From assembly GCF_009870125.1 (NCBI RefSeq), contig NC_046681.1, forward strand, positions 27,364,001 to 27,428,000: DNA of 64,000 nucleotides, read 5' to 3'. A program made the translations under genes and the position numbers. Shown here piece after piece: positions 1 to 14,800 of this stretch. The stretch comes from Drosophila pseudoobscura. Its lineage: Eukaryota; Arthropoda; Insecta; Diptera; Drosophilidae. Every line of letters starts with the position of its first letter. The first letter of the stretch is position 1. The notes under the pieces were generated by a model that was not told where the DNA came from, did not search any database, and was given only the letters and a program-made list of their open reading frames with translations.

Positions 1-2848
1 ATAAGTGCAAAAATTGCTTTAAAGATTGGTTTCAGCGGATGCATGTTGGAGAATATTTTGAAAACCAATCAAATCATTAGGCTCCAGAGTTATAGGCCAG
101 ACTACGTATAAGACTTTTTGTTATATTAACGAAGTTATGAGTTAAATGTACTTAATCACCTGCCGCGTTCCTAAATGGATGTTCTGCAGCGCTACTTTAC
201 ACCTCTTTATCCTATTACAAGAATATTGTAATCCTGTTTCTAAGTTACGTTTAAAGATCTTTCAAAAGTTTGAGTACAGGTTTATTCTCAGAGGTCCCTT
301 CCCATGATTCCGTGATTTTTGAAACTCTTTAGGTCCTATTTTAAATGAACCCCCTCAACTCCACATCAAACAATCTTGATTTTTTATTTTTTACATTTCA
401 TGTAAATCTTTATTTCATTCATTGAATTTGTGTAAATTTTGTTTGGTATTCTTTAGTTGGTTTTTCATAGTAGTTTGCCGGCTTTTTCAATCAATTTGTT
501 AGCAAATATCTAACTATATATAGAATAAGGTTTGCTGGCAAAGATGCACTCAAAATTTCCATTCGCATTCAGTTTCGATCGATTTTGATCAGTTTTGATC
601 GGTTTTTCCTTTAGGCTAGTAGTTTAGAATATGTACTCGTATCTCTGTGTATTCCAACAGTTTTTTCAAGTCAATTTCATAAGATAAACAATTGTTTTGG
701 GGTATATTCCATAGATATATCATAGTATTTCGGTATGGGTAAGGATTGAAATGTGAACTGAAAGTGATTGAAGGGGATTGATTGATTGATTGATGTGTCA
801 AAACCAAAAGTCGATGAATTTTTCATAATTTTTGTGTACTCTTTATTTTGTATTTTAACTATAAATTGTTTTTGTTCTCTTACGTTTATCGCTCGCTTTA
901 AATACAATTTCTAGATGATCTCGAGCTTAGCAATGAGTTAGCCTTTTTCTTGTGTATGTGTGTGTTTGTGTGGGTATAGGGGGTGATGCAATGTGGCATG
1001 GGGGGTGGACAAGACCAAATCAAAAGGAGTTATCATAATAGCCTACTTAAAATTTGGTTTAAACGCTAATTTACACAAGATACAACTAAATTTGTAGAAT
1101 TAGTCTTAAAAACAAAACAGACATTAGCACTGTACTTAAAATTTAAGGGTGTGGTGTGTGATGTGTATGTGTGTTTGTGTTTTGTATTTGTCTATTGTTA
1201 ATTCGTATCTCGCATAGCGATCGATTTGTGACGGATTTGAGTTTGGTTTTGGTTAAAGACTTCTCGGGCTGGATCGTCCATCCTCTGGATCCTCTCCTCC
1301 CTCCCATTCGGGTAAGGGTAGGGGTAAGGCAAGTTTAACAAGACGGCAACTAGTTAGTGTTTTGTTCTGGGGACTGCTGCTGCGAGTATGTGTTTATGTA
1401 TTTATGTGGTGCTCTCCTATATGTACAACAATTTCAATTGAGTTTCTATGAGTATGCTTAGATTTTGGTTTCTTTTATTCAAGTCTAAGTCGAAGGCACT
1501 GATTCTCTACGTCAATCTTTCTGTGTGTGGTGCGTGTCTGTGTCTCTGTTAATGGGAGTTTCTCCTTCTTTCTTGGAGGTGTGTGTGTGTGGGGGGTTTA
1601 AGGCGAGGTGTAACGAGTTCACACCGTAGCATATTTGACTCTCTCTCTCTGTATATATTTCAGTGTGCATTCATATATAAAAAATAATAATACATCATAA
1701 TTACTAAAATGTAATTGAAATACGAATTGGTTTTTACATTTAATCATCGTTGCATCGTTGCTACATTTACATTTATTTATTTAGTTATTGATTTATTTTC
1801 TAGTACATATAAAATGTGCATGAGTGTGTGTGTGTGTGTGTATGAATGCTGCCTATAGTTTCGATTCTCTTTAATTTAATATGTTTATGTGTTTGTGGGT
1901 TCTCTTATGTTTTAACTATGCGTATGAGATGAGTTTGAAAGCAGATTTTTGCAAATGAGTTTTTTCTATATATTTATTCGCTTGCGCTTATGTTTGTGTT
2001 GTGTGTTTGTTTGTTGGTGTGTACAATGGTTGTGTTGGTGTGTGTGTGTGTATATGGATGTGCTTCGTTTTGGTTCAATAATTTAATATAATTTAAATGT
2101 TGTGTTGTGTAGTCTGCGCTTTTCTCATTCATCATTCATCATTCATCGATCGTCGTCGTTTCGGGCGCTTAGTAGTAGTTCACTTAGGGATTACTAGATA
2201 AAGCATTCGATATAACATATAGACTTGCATATAGGTATAGGTAAGGGTATAGATAGATGGATAGTGTTATAGGGAGGACTACGACTAATAGCAGAGCCAG
2301 GGCCCCTTGCAATTTATAATTTATACATCGAAAGTGGGCTGGGGCTGGGGCTGGGCATGCTGCTGGCTGCCACACACGACGGCTTAGGCCTAACATTCAT
2401 TTAGCATAGCTTATAGCAAATCATAATACGTTATATATGCATATATATATATATATATAGTATAAGGTATATATATATATTTATAGTAATAAACAAATTT
2501 CGACAAAATAATAAATGAAATAATAACATCAAGAAATCGGAAAGAATAAAGAGAGATTTGAGTTTTACAAAAACTAAGAATCCTACATATCATAATCGGT
2601 ATACAGTATATATATGTATGTTTTTTAGCGTGTACATAATCATATTCAACATGTATATATCTGTATATATATATATATATATAGTATATAGTATATATAG
2701 TGTAGCATACGGTATTGTAATAATTATCATTAGAACATAAAGTTTAGCCGGGACTTCTCTTCTACACGGATTTCTCTAACAATTCGGGCCCTAGGTCGTT
2801 GTTCGTGAGTTGATGGATCGATGTCGATGATCGTTTCTAGAGGAGCGT
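1..2848 (-). other. Probable Star 3' UTR and downstream flank
   Basis: This stretch lies directly downstream of the Star stop codon on the minus strand. It is AT-rich, has stops in all frames and no ORF with coding character. It carries many GT/TG tracts (for example 1822-1842) and AT dinucleotide runs (about 2440-2480 and 2663-2700). Minus-strand AATAAA words occur, for instance at 844-849 and 409-414, so a 3' UTR of 2 kb or more is possible. The true cleavage site cannot be chosen by eye. Nothing else was recognised here. Confidence 0.5.
2436..2700. repeat. TA microsatellites downstream of the Star stop
   Basis: Runs of (AT)n occur at about 2440-2458, 2468-2480 and 2663-2700, within the presumed Star 3' UTR. 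They are simple repeats with no coding content. Confidence 0.75.
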
Positions 2849-5800
2849 CTAGGGCGTCTTTAGCAGGAGGATGTCTTTCTTGCGCGTACGCGTGGCACCG
2901 ACATTCAGACGCTGATAGAAGTAGTTGCGTCCCATTCGACGCTGCAGCTTGTAGGATTTGCTCGCCAGGAACCTGGTTATGTCCAGCACATAGTCGTGCA
3001 CATCCTCGTGATCCTCCAGCAGATGGATCGATATCACTTGGATTTTCACCTTGTCAAAGGGCAGCGTCTGCAAGATCTGTACAACCCAAAAAAGAAAGAG
3101 GAGATGTTTAGTGAAAGTGTTACAATTATTTCGGGTTCACTTACCTCCAGCTCATGCCCCTGCACGCCCAGACTGAGCAAATCGTATTCGGTGCGCTCAC
3201 ATGCCAGCATGATTGTGTAGAGCGGAAAGCATTTGACACGCGAATTGAACCACGAGGTCTCCTCGTCGTGCAGACTGTTGATGCGCACATCCTCGTTGTG
3301 TATGGTAATCTGAACGCAAACGAAATAGTTGGCTTAAAATCTTCATTATCTTTCGAGTTTCGTGGGCTTACCTCTTTGGGATACGTGTTGGGAGAGACAC
3401 AGGCCTGCACCACCTGCATGCGCGCCCGTTGCGCATTCTGGTTGCGCAACGTGAAGTACCAGCGAGGGTCCGGCTCCACCAGCACTCCCATCCAATTGAG
3501 ATGCTCGTTCAGCCAGGGCGCTGTGATCAGATGGGCCAGCGGACCGCTCAGCGACTGGATCACAGCTCCATCCATCTTTCCGCCCAACAGATCGGCCACA
3601 TAGTGGGCCAACTGATCAGCTGTGCTGCCGCTGCTGTTGCCGTAGGAACTGAGGGATCCTCCAGCTGCTGCTGCTGATGCTGCTGCTGGTGGTACTCCAA
3701 CGCCCAGTCCCGTGTTGGGCTGTGCCGCCGCCGCAGCTGCCTTGACCGATGGCTTGCCCATATATTTGCCCATTTCGAAATGGCGCAGGAATGCAATGAG
3801 TTTGGGATCGTCTTGCGCAACGCCATTCAGCTCGTAGTCGCGCGACATGCTCAGGCGGAACTGCTGATGGCGGATCTCTGTGTGGCGGAGGAGAAAAGAT
3901 AGAAACGAGATATTGAAAGATTAGTTATGGGGCAGGCTTCAAGTCGGAGGAGCTGATATTGTTTCTTCGTTGGTCGGTAATTGGATTTAATTAAAATCTG
4001 TTGCACCACTGGAGGAGGAGTAGGAGTGGGAGGAGGAGGTGGAGTAGGAGTGGGAGGCATGGCGTGCTAGGCACCAACTTGGCCACGCTTCGCTGCCAAT
4101 TGGAGCGCATTGACCACCACATTTGCATTTCGGCAAATTGAGGGCACTTCAATCGGAGGAACATGCTCTTGCAACTACAAAGAGATGTAAAGCCAAGGGC
4201 TTGGGGGAAGTACTTGGCAGAAATATGGCCAAGTGTCATGATATTTTGAGAGTGAATTGTTCTAATAGAAGGAGTGCGTGGCTAGGAACAGCGTGGAATG
4301 GACCAAATATATGAAAGTGAACACTGGGAGATAAAGGATGTTGATTGAGAACAATAGTAATATCCATTAAGCGATTGCTGATTCTGAATGTGAGGTTAGG
4401 AACAAAATAAAATGGAACGACGAAGAAAGAGGTTAGAAACGAAAACAGCTGTTGAGGAGAAGAAATTCAAGGAATTCGGTTGCACGCTTCGACGCGTCCA
4501 ACGTTTGAAGGTTGATAAATGTGAGGTTAGGAACAGAGTGGAATGCAGTAATGAAACATTCAAGGTTAGGCACGAATCAAAATGGAATTCAGGTGAAAGT
4601 CAAGCAGAAATGTTCACTTTAATAGTAGAACGCCTTAAAGTATAAGCAATCAGATCTAAAGCCCAGCGCCTAGCCAAATTGTTAGCTTAAATGCCAAGAC
4701 ACTTCTTGAAAGGTGAAAGTGTGAAACGTGGGGCGTGACAGGTGGGAGGACCCCATCGAAGGTCGAGAGGAAACATCCGACTTGGCAGCCACGACCTCAC
4801 CTTGAAACGAAGCCAGCCCCCCCCCCCCCCTCACCCGCCGGCTTGGCCGCTGCTGCTGTGCCGCCCCATACAATATAATGGGCCCACGGCCTTTGATATT
4901 TAGCACATGACCGGGCCTGCCTCGTTTCTATCCTACCACTTGACTACTCATGACAGGGCCTGGGGGACTGGGCGACTGGGGGCCTGTGGCCCAACCTGTC
5001 CGTCCATAAACCATAGCAACAAAAAGTCAACGATTTGCCATAGTTTTGTTTCAGTTGCCACACACTCCACGTGCAGAAAAAAAAAAACTAAGTTTAATTT
5101 GCTTTTCACACTTTCCTTGTGCCAATTTCCACTTTTTGTTTCGTTTTGCCTGCCCTCCGGCCGAAGAAACAGTGCAATCGTAAAAGCCGGCCAAAAGAAA
5201 TTAAAATATATACGAAATGTACTTGCAGCAATTTGTGGCAGTCACCTGGTCAGCCAAAGCGGCCAAAAAAGAAGGGAGGCCTTGCCCGAATTATACAACA
5301 ATTAAAGCGTCAAGGGTATGAGGTTAGGAATGAAGGGGAATGGAGCAAAAAAAAGCGAGGAATGAAATGGAAAACATATGAAGAAAGGTTTGAAAGTTTT
5401 TCTTTGGGAATAGTTTAAGTTTTCGTGAGCCGATTGAGGGGAGAACTGGTCAGAATTTATTTCAGGTACAGCTTCCAAAAAAAGCACCGTCCATCTGATA
5501 TTTGGAACTTGTGGAAATGAAACAAGAAATCTTTAAACGGCTTTCTCTGGCAGGATATCTATGTCTATGGACAAGGACAAGACTCTGTATTTTCTACTTC
5601 CAAGATTTTCATCCGGCTTGAGATTAACAAAAATTCTTTTCCAAAACGGGACACATTTTCAATCTAAAAAGTATATTGCAATAAATTTCAAGAAAAAGTT
5701 GTCCGCGTGGGCTGCACATCCACTCAAATCGATCTTCCATTTCGGCTACTTCTAATAACCCCATAATTCTCGTATATTTTCCCTCAGTCCTCAGTCTCGG

Positions 5801-8800
5801 GTCTCGTCAAAAGCGAATTCCCATCATTATGCAGAGCGCCTCACCCAAAAACCGTAGCCGTTTTACATACATATATTTTTTATATTTTTTTTTATTTGTA
5901 TTTTTGCTGTCTATTCAACGCCCAAATGTGCCATGCAAATTTTTGCGACTAAAACTTTTTTTATGTTTCGGTCACAAAATGGCCATAAAGTTTATTATAA
6001 TAGATATACAGATACAGATACAGCTACAGATGGTACACATATAAGCGAGTGGTAGGAACGAACGGGCCGAACAGGCCACAATTTAGCTGAACGGAGTAGA
6101 CATTTCAGTAATTTCCAAGTGAAAACTTTGACTAATTAACGCCCCAGTCCCAGTCGCAGCCCCCGAACCGTCGAACCTTCGTAATGGACTGGTAGGGAAA
6201 GTGTGCCCAAAACCGTAAGAAAACGAGGAAAATATATACCACTATTAGTCGCGCGTTGTGTGGAAATCTGATAGCGGGTCTGCGTCTGCGTCCGCGTCCG
6301 CGTCTCAGGTTCCGACGTATTATGGTGCCATTAGAAGTCAAGAGAATTATTGAATCATTTGTCTGCCACAACCAGCATGGAATTCGAGAGCCAGCCCCGA
6401 AAATGGTATGCCATGAAAACGGGAATGGAACAAAACATTATATAATGCTCCCCCCCACCCCCCGATCCGACGGCAGCTGTTCTGTGCAATAAAAACCGCT
6501 TAAAACGGTTAAATGCGAGGGCACATGTAAATCCGATAAAAGAAATTGAAGAAACTCGGGGGGTACCCAAAAATCTGCCCTCGGGGCGGCAGGGCAGCGC
6601 AATTTTGGTGTCAAAAGCTGACATTTCTAATTTGCACAAGGGGTCGCCGGTCCTCGTCGGTCGGTCGGTCGGTCGTCAGGGCCATCAGGGTGGCAGGCAA
6701 GACAAATGACAGGGCCCCGAAAATTATATTCAATGGCGGCTCGACAAACGACTGGGGCACAGAGCAAACACACACAACGTTTAATTGCGGTTAAGCGGCG
6801 GTGGCGGCATAAAAACTTTAAGTTGAACCGAGACCTCGTCGCCGTCGTCGTCGTCGTCCTGAGGCGCTGACTTATTCAGATTATTCCAGGGGTAGCGCAG
6901 TCGTCGCCGTTGCCGTTGCCCTGCCCTGCCCTCCCTGCCACCGCGCCGGTGCATACAACACGCCCTGCCCTATTCAATAATTCAACAAAAGGAAAGGCAA
7001 ATAAAGAAACAGGAACGCAGAGCTCTGGCCAAAGTAAAACCCACACAACTTTTATACATTTTCAATTACGAATAAAAGTTGTTAAACAACAAATAATTAT
7101 ACACTGGCAGAAAAAATTACGATACACCTGGGGGAAAATGGGGTTTCAGTTTTGGGAGGTACTGGAAAATGAGTAAGTTGAAAGGCAAGTCGATGCAAAA
7201 CGTTTAAATACCACAATTCCCGTAGGAACAAAGGAAACGATTGTGTCCGTTCGATTATGGGAAATTTGTGGAGCGAATCATTCGAGCACTACTCTTAGTT
7301 GAACATTGGTATTGATCGCTCTTTACCTCTTTACATGAGATTGATGTTTGAATTTTTTAAGTGTAAAATTATTTTTGGAGCGTGTAAAATTAAAACTTTA
7401 TTCTTGAGGCACACGTGTCTCATTTGCTTTAATTTTCATAATTGTTCTTGTATTTTGTTAATTTTTGATAAATTTATTATTTTGAAAATATTGGAAAATT
7501 TATTTTTTGTTTATATCTATTTTATATTTTTATATTTTATATTTTTGTTTTTTTTTTCCTTATTTTGTCTTCGTTTTTTTGTGCATTTTTCGAGTGTAAA
7601 TATGTGCATAAAAGTACCCGAAACTTGGATGTTGTTAAATGTTTTACCAGTTTGTTTTGTTGTTTGAGGGCTCTACGACAACGTCGTAGTCGAATGTTGT
7701 ATAATATCCCAGAGCCCGTACCCAAAAACGAGCCAGAAATGAGAATTAAAATGGTTACGGATGGGGTCCTGGAGTTGTGTGCCTGCTTTCGGGGGGCGGG
7801 GGATATCCTCCTTCTACACTAAATTGTATTGTATAATAAGAATTGTGCCTATTGCCTGGTTGTGTTATTGATTTGTGCAACGCTTTGGTTCTTTTGGCTC
7901 TGGGTCTATCGGGTAATTGCCCGTTTGGCGCTATTCTAAATGGGCCATTTCCATTCTGTGTCGTTCTCAGATGTACGACTGTGCGATTATATATTGGTAA
8001 ATGGTGATGTGTTCTGTGTTCCAACAAATAGAACAGAACAGAACCAGCGACAACGCTGATTTATTAGCACAAGTGTGTTCCCGCCTCCCCCCCTTTCTCT
8101 TTCTCTCTTTCCCTCTCTCTGTGTGTGTGTGTGTGTGGGGGCCTAATCTATGTGGGTCGGATCTTAATCACCGCCTGGCACAAGGCCCGGCCATTAAAGA
8201 GTGGCGAAATACAAAAGGGCAATGCAGGGTAAACTTTTGCATCACGTGATCAAGTGTGAAACTGCACTTTTGAATGCAGGGCAGGGGCGGGGGCAGGGGG
8301 GCGGGACGAGAAACAACTTTATCAAGAACGCAAGAAAAGTGCCTTCCTGTTGTTGGAAAAAAAAACGGTTAAAGGAGTGACGGTGACGTGTTCTATCTAC
8401 TGTTGGAAAATCAGAGAGTATAAAACGTTTTAGGCTCTGAAAGAAGGGAACATTCAATGTGTTTTTTCAGAGATTTGGAACAACAGTGGAACAGTGATTA
8501 AAGAAAACCTTTTGAACTCTCTGCGAGACTGTATCTTACCGATAAATTCGGTACTTTCTTGATACTTTCACGTTTCATACCAAAAATAAGCGAAACGAAT
8601 AGGAAATTTGGAACAGTGGAGCAGCGGTTAAAGTTCCTTCCCCCAAAAACAGTGTTGACTAACGAGTAAACCCTCGATTGAGCCTCTTTTAATGCGTTAA
8701 ACGTTTCTTTCCCATTTATCAGGGCCCTGATTGAAATATCTCTAAACGAAATCGCCCTCGAGGGCAGTTTTCCATCAGTTTTCCTTGCCGTTAACCTTAT

Positions 8801-11800
8801 CGATGGGGAACACACACGACGACGACGACGACGCCGACGACGACGCAAAAGAAATTGCGCAATTGCAAGGGAGGGTTGCAAAACCCGAGACCCAAATGCG
8901 GGTGGCACAGACCTATACCCAACCCGCAAGAAGGCTGTGGCTGTGGCTGTGGCATGCTCTGGTGGCTCGTACACTCTCTTGGCGCATGCTGTGATAATGC
9001 CATTTGAGCTTTGCTTTTCAAATTGAGCACTCGCTGCGCTTTGGCGGCGGGGGCCTCCTCCGATCTCCATTCTCCATCTGCGATAGCGGGTGAGAGGGGG
9101 AGAGTCGCTGCCAGGGAACCATGACACAGCAGACGACGACACGATGACGCTGCGGGGGTGGATTTTCTCTGATGTTCAGAGTGGCGTGCCGAAAGGGGGG
9201 GCCCATGCAACACAATGTTGCACACGAAATTATGAATCACATGGCCAGACGAAGAGTAGGAGTAGGTGGTGGTCGGTGGCGGCTGAATGACATCCGGTGG
9301 ATGGGTCGCAAAAGGGAGGGTAGTAGTAGTTGTAGTAATAGTTGTAGTTGTAGTTGTTGTTGTTGTAAAAACTGCTTAGAAGCAGTCCAAATGAGGGGCT
9401 TGTCCGCGACCTCAACTGTCGCTGTCGCTGCGTGCTTAACGGGAATTAAGTCATTAGTAGTAGTGGTGGTGGTGGTATGTGTGTGTGTATGTGTGTTTTT
9501 GTGAATTTCAATTAAAGTTGCAATTTGCAAATTGTCACCAACGGAACCGCAACCGAGAGACAGACAGACAGACAATGTGACATCCATGTAATCGCCTTCA
9601 AGTGCAAAGATAATGCCTTCTTAACATGATTAATGCCCCCTGACAGACAGCCACGCCCCCACTTTTAGAAGGGGGGCGTTGCACAGAGCATTCTGTCAAC
9701 GCTGTTTTCCATTTACTAGAAATTGCACTGGAAATTAAATATCTTAAGAGGTGTCACGCACTTCAAGAAATACGCTCTGGCTACGCGCAATTCCCAGACC
9801 GAGAGGCGCTGCTGCATCACGCGGCATTCCACTGGGGAACGCGTGGGAAAGAAGAATCAAACTCGCTGGAATAAGAAATTCGAATTGGACAAATATGTTT
9901 ATCAGTTCTTCTGAATTTTTCAGTCTTTTCGGGTAAATCCTTGCCTAAGCATCGCCAAATCTCTATTCCAATGGAATCCTAGAGACTAGTTCTCAAATGT
10001 CTTCTATCTAAATCGATTTTCTATTATATGAATTTGATATTCCTATGATTTATGTGCATAAATCTTTCCACAGTTCCATAATGTACGCGTATCCTTTGAA
10101 ACACCCAATTCGAATTCCATGAAATCCATCAATTTATTACCATTTATCTTAACTGTCAAATACACGTGTACTCGTACGGCGGCAAAGCATAGCCCCAATA
10201 CCTTTTTCCTACCCCAAATACGTGTCGTGCCGCCCCGCACATAATTCTGGTTGATTTCTGGTTGTGCCACTCCCCCGCGGCCTCCCCTTCGCTGCTTGCA
10301 CCATTTTGTGTCATAATCCAAACATAGCCTACTTATCGACGCCATGCGATTACTTAGTCATCGATTAGCTGACGGCGGCGGCGGCGGCTTTCACCGTTCA
10401 CCGCTCGCTGCCATGTCTGCACCACTGATGTTGGTGTTGGCTGTTGGTGTGTTGCCGTTGCCATCATCCATTCATGCCACGCAACGTTGCCGCTTTTCAC
10501 TTGTTTGGCTCGTGCTTTTCTTTTGGCTGCTTGTCCAGGGGGTGGGAGGTTGCAGGTGCTGCAGTGTCATTAGCCTCCACTTTTGACACTGGGGATGTAA
10601 TCGAAAAACAGAAAAAACAAAAGTGAAACGTAAACAACAAATACCCCGAGTAAATACAGTGAAAGCTTCTGTGAGTGGACGGACATTCCGCCTAAGAGAG
10701 GCGGAAGAGGTGGACAACCAGGGATTCCACGAGAATCGATTGATGATTGCCTTGTTCCGATTATGTTCAGATATCGATTTCCATATTGAGTAACATTCCA
10801 CAGGCTCGAAAGTCCAATTGTTTCATTCCATCATTCCCAATCGCACGTCATGCAGCAGCGCCTCTCGGCCAGTCCGTTTCATGCGTTCCTTCTCTACAGA
10901 TCCTTATTTTTTTCAACATATTTCATAGTAAATCTACTATATTCCTGGATCAGACGTGTCGCGCGTCATCCAGCATCGCCTCTCGGTTAATTCGATGGGA
11001 GGTGGACCGTTTTTCCGCTCTTAGACTGTATTTACCTGCTTAACATTTCAAGCCTCACTTGTCTAAGTTTTTAACGTAAATTGAATTAATGATTTTCTCA
11101 AGAATTTCTTTCTTTAATTTCTAAACCACATCCGGTTGTAATTCCCCTAATTTCTATTTCAATTATAATTATTTTTAATCATTTATTGTGTAAGAAAATC
11201 CCCATAATTTCCATAACTTCTTGGTAGCCAAAGGCTCATCCTTTTTCAAGACTATCCATCAAGGATCGCACAACACAATCGCATTTAAGGTTGCCGCCAA
11301 AACATCAAATGCAATTTCCGATTCCGAATCTTTCCACAGAGAGAGATAGAAAGAGAGACCATCAAAAGTGCTTGGGTCATGGCAACAATCAACAGTCTGC
11401 CGTCCACAAAACGTGACGCTTACAACAAATCTAGGGATTGTAGTTTTTTGGGGGCCCTTCTAACCATCATCATCATCAGTTTCTGAAGAAGTGAACGAAA
11501 GAATGGTTTGGTGGCAGAAAAATAAGTAGAAAAGCGGCCGAGGGCATGTGTAACAAAACAGAAGAGAAGACACCGCATAGGCCAGCACAAAAAACAAAAC
11601 ACACAAGAAATCTGAAGAAAAACCAATTGTGAGATCTGGAATTTTTGGGATTTTCAAGAGTCATCCATGAGCCCAAAAGGTTTTTGGCAGCTTGGGAAAT
11701 GGGAATGGAGTTGGAGTTTGAGATGGGGAATACTTTTGGTCGGAGATCGGAAGCCGACACACATTCCAGAACCACCGACAAACAAATTTGTCATTTTAAT

Positions 11801-14800
11801 AAGCGCATTTTGCTGCGGGGTTTTTTCGTTTCACTTTGATACGGATTTTCGTTTTACTTTGGTTTGGGGTTTTGGGATCATTTTTCTTTCGGGTTTCCAA
11901 GACGGGTTTCCGTCTGTGTCAAGTGCATGATTTGGGGAAATATTTTTGGGTCTGCCACAAAGCTCCGCTCGCTGCCCTCAACCTTTTTCCCCTCCAATCT
12001 TGGAACGTGTTAAATTTATAAGCAGTCGCTTTTGTTCCGCAGCACCAGAAGCAGGCAGCAGCTGAAGGAGGAGGAGGAGGAATGCCTGGCTAATTTACGA
12101 TTATTTTTGTTTATGAATCCGTTCGCTCGTATAAACCTAATAGAGCCATCAATGAGCCATAAAAATGAGTCTGGGTCTGGGTCTGGGTCTGGGACATGTG
12201 ACACGCCCAACTTCAACTCCAAGTCCAACTCCAAGTCCAGATCCAGTGGCAGCTCTCCCCAGTCGTGTGTCTAGTCGATGTGGCGACGACTTTGATGGGA
12301 AACAAAAGAGGAGTACGAATGGTATATTATCGACCAATAAGAGGATGATATATAACCCCTTTCGGCAAATGAAACGACATATTTATAGCACAGCAATCAT
12401 CATCACGGGGTAGCACCAGTTTTATATCAATCTGATGATGCCTCACCAAAAAAATAAAACAGAAAAATAGCCAGCCACATTTTTGCATTTCTGTCTACGT
12501 TTATGACAAGAAATCATTCGGAATAATCATTTTAATATCGAATTTCATGGGGAACTGAATGAAAAAGACATAAAGAATATATTTATGAAGAAGTCATCGA
12601 GAGGGATTTTTCAAAGTATTATTTTCGTTATGGGATACCTTTTAAAGAAAAATAGGCGAACGGATACCATATAAATACAGATAACTAAAGACAAATCCTT
12701 ATCTAATGATCGATAAAACTAGTTAAAGTTAGTCGATAAAGTTATCTAGTTTTCGGTTAAATTGTTTAGTTATCGATGGTATCGAGTCGTGGAAAAGTTA
12801 TCGCTTAAAATATAAATTTATCAATAATTTATATAATGATATCTAGAATCCACTTTATTCCTTCGCCTCGCATTCGAGTACGAGCCAGATACTGAATATG
12901 ACGCTCATCCGAAAGTGCTGATTGGTGCTATGGACAAAGAATGTCGTCATTGCAGTCCGCTCAAATTCAAACAAGAGTCGCTTGAAATGAGCTGCACATC
13001 AGAAAAATGCAACTACCAGAAATTGAAACAGCGCCAGAACCATTAAACATTTGGCTCATCGGCATGCTTCCAAACTACATCGTTCGTTTGCCTGGAAAAC
13101 TAATTTGTGGAATGCAATTTTTAAGAACCGATTGGCATGCACAAACTCTTAATATTTCTACTTTAGGCAACAAGTAACTGTAGTCACGCATACCTATCGA
13201 ATGAGCAACAAATGCATGTGGGGGACACTCATTTGGTTCGTTAACACTCGGTTAATCATCACACAACTGATTGACTAAACGCTGGTGACAAACAAAGACT
13301 TAAGATTTCACCATTCCAAGGGTCTATGGAGTGCTGGCAAACTCATGTAATAACCGATACGGGTAGGCAGGTCCCAGAGATAGGCCATTACAGGGCGGGC
13401 CTTCAACGGTAGACTATTTTCAAGTTTGGAACGAAGGGAAAGTCTTACTCTAAAGGGCTCAAGTTATATCTAACTTGATTCCTAGAATTACAAGTATTTT
13501 CTTGTATCTAAATTATAGAAATTCCTGTTCTTATCTTATCTTATCAAAAAATTCCATAACCATTATTCCTACACAAGAAAATGGAACGATTATAGCGATA
13601 TAAACTGATAAAAGACGCTTTAAGAATTGAACTCTTTGAATGGAACAATAGAGATTAAGAAAAGTTGCTTTTGGATGGAGAATACTTGAAAATGGAACCC
13701 TTGTAAAGAAAAGAGCCTCCCCCCGTTGCACTAGCCCACAGACTGCCTCCATTTCCATCAGCTGAGCGGCACAGCTGACAAATGGCACTGTAAAATTGCC
13801 ATTCTTTGAATGGCATTTGCATATTCTCCAGTTCTCCAGACAGTGCCGACAAAAATATTCCACACAAAAGAAAAGAAAACAAAACAAAACAAAACAAAAC
13901 GAAGAAATGTTGGCGCTACGGAAGAAGCCGGAGGCAGGCGACAGGCCTGCCGAAGGAAGTACAGAGAAAATTGCCAACACTTGAGTGGAATTTTAAAATG
14001 TCTCTAGTCCGGGCAGGAGGAGTCGAAGAACTTTGAACAGCTGCAACAACAATCAATGGTCTGACAGTGATTTTCTCTGTCTTTCGGGGTATCTTAGGCC
14101 TCTCTGGGCCCTTAGTCACTCGTTTTTTGGCTGCATGAGTCACACGACGGTCCATCCAAAGAGAGAGCACAGCACATTTCATATGCAAAAAAAAAAAAAA
14201 AAAATCAACTACTAATTTTCGCTTGTAAAAATGCTTTCCGCTTTCATTAAGCAAATTTATTTTGTACATACTTTTTCGTACTACTCGATCCGCTTGGGAT
14301 GTATCTCGTATCTCGTATCTCGCATGGCATTGGCACCGACGGACGACCGCCGACTGTCGTCTGTATTTTAGCGAATTAAAAGAAATTGCCTCATCCGACA
14401 GATTGTGTGTTTTTGTCTGTGATCTGGAAATACTCGTAATGTGGATAGATGGCCATCTAGCTAACTAAAAAGATACGACAGATACGACTCTGAGATGAGT
14501 CATCTTTTACTTACAGATCAACAGATCTAGAGATCTAGAGATCTATAAGTGACAAGGTTGTCTCTCTGTCGCTTTATTCAAGGGAAGGCTTTTGCTGGAA
14601 ATACTAGACAAATATCACCCCCATAATCGTATAATCTTCTGCTGTTGTCTTATCGAAGCTTTAGATACAGTTTGTATCTGCCTTCAAGCATTTGTGGAAT
14701 TCTTTTTTGCTTGAGGTGATAATATGGAATCATTCTGTTTCTACAACTCCACTCTAGACTTCAGACCTTCCAGCATTGAAAGCACACACTCTATCGAATG

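Noticed and set aside
3560..3826. Overlapping open frame antisense or out of frame within Star exon 2
   Set aside because: It is a shadow of the Star frame. The conserved lumenal sequence and splice phases support only the frame used in the gene model.
12640..12850. Cluster of ATCGAT-like words suggesting DRE promoter elements
   Set aside because: The words are imperfect and lie in generally AT-rich DNA inside the Star intron, with no coding or splice evidence nearby.
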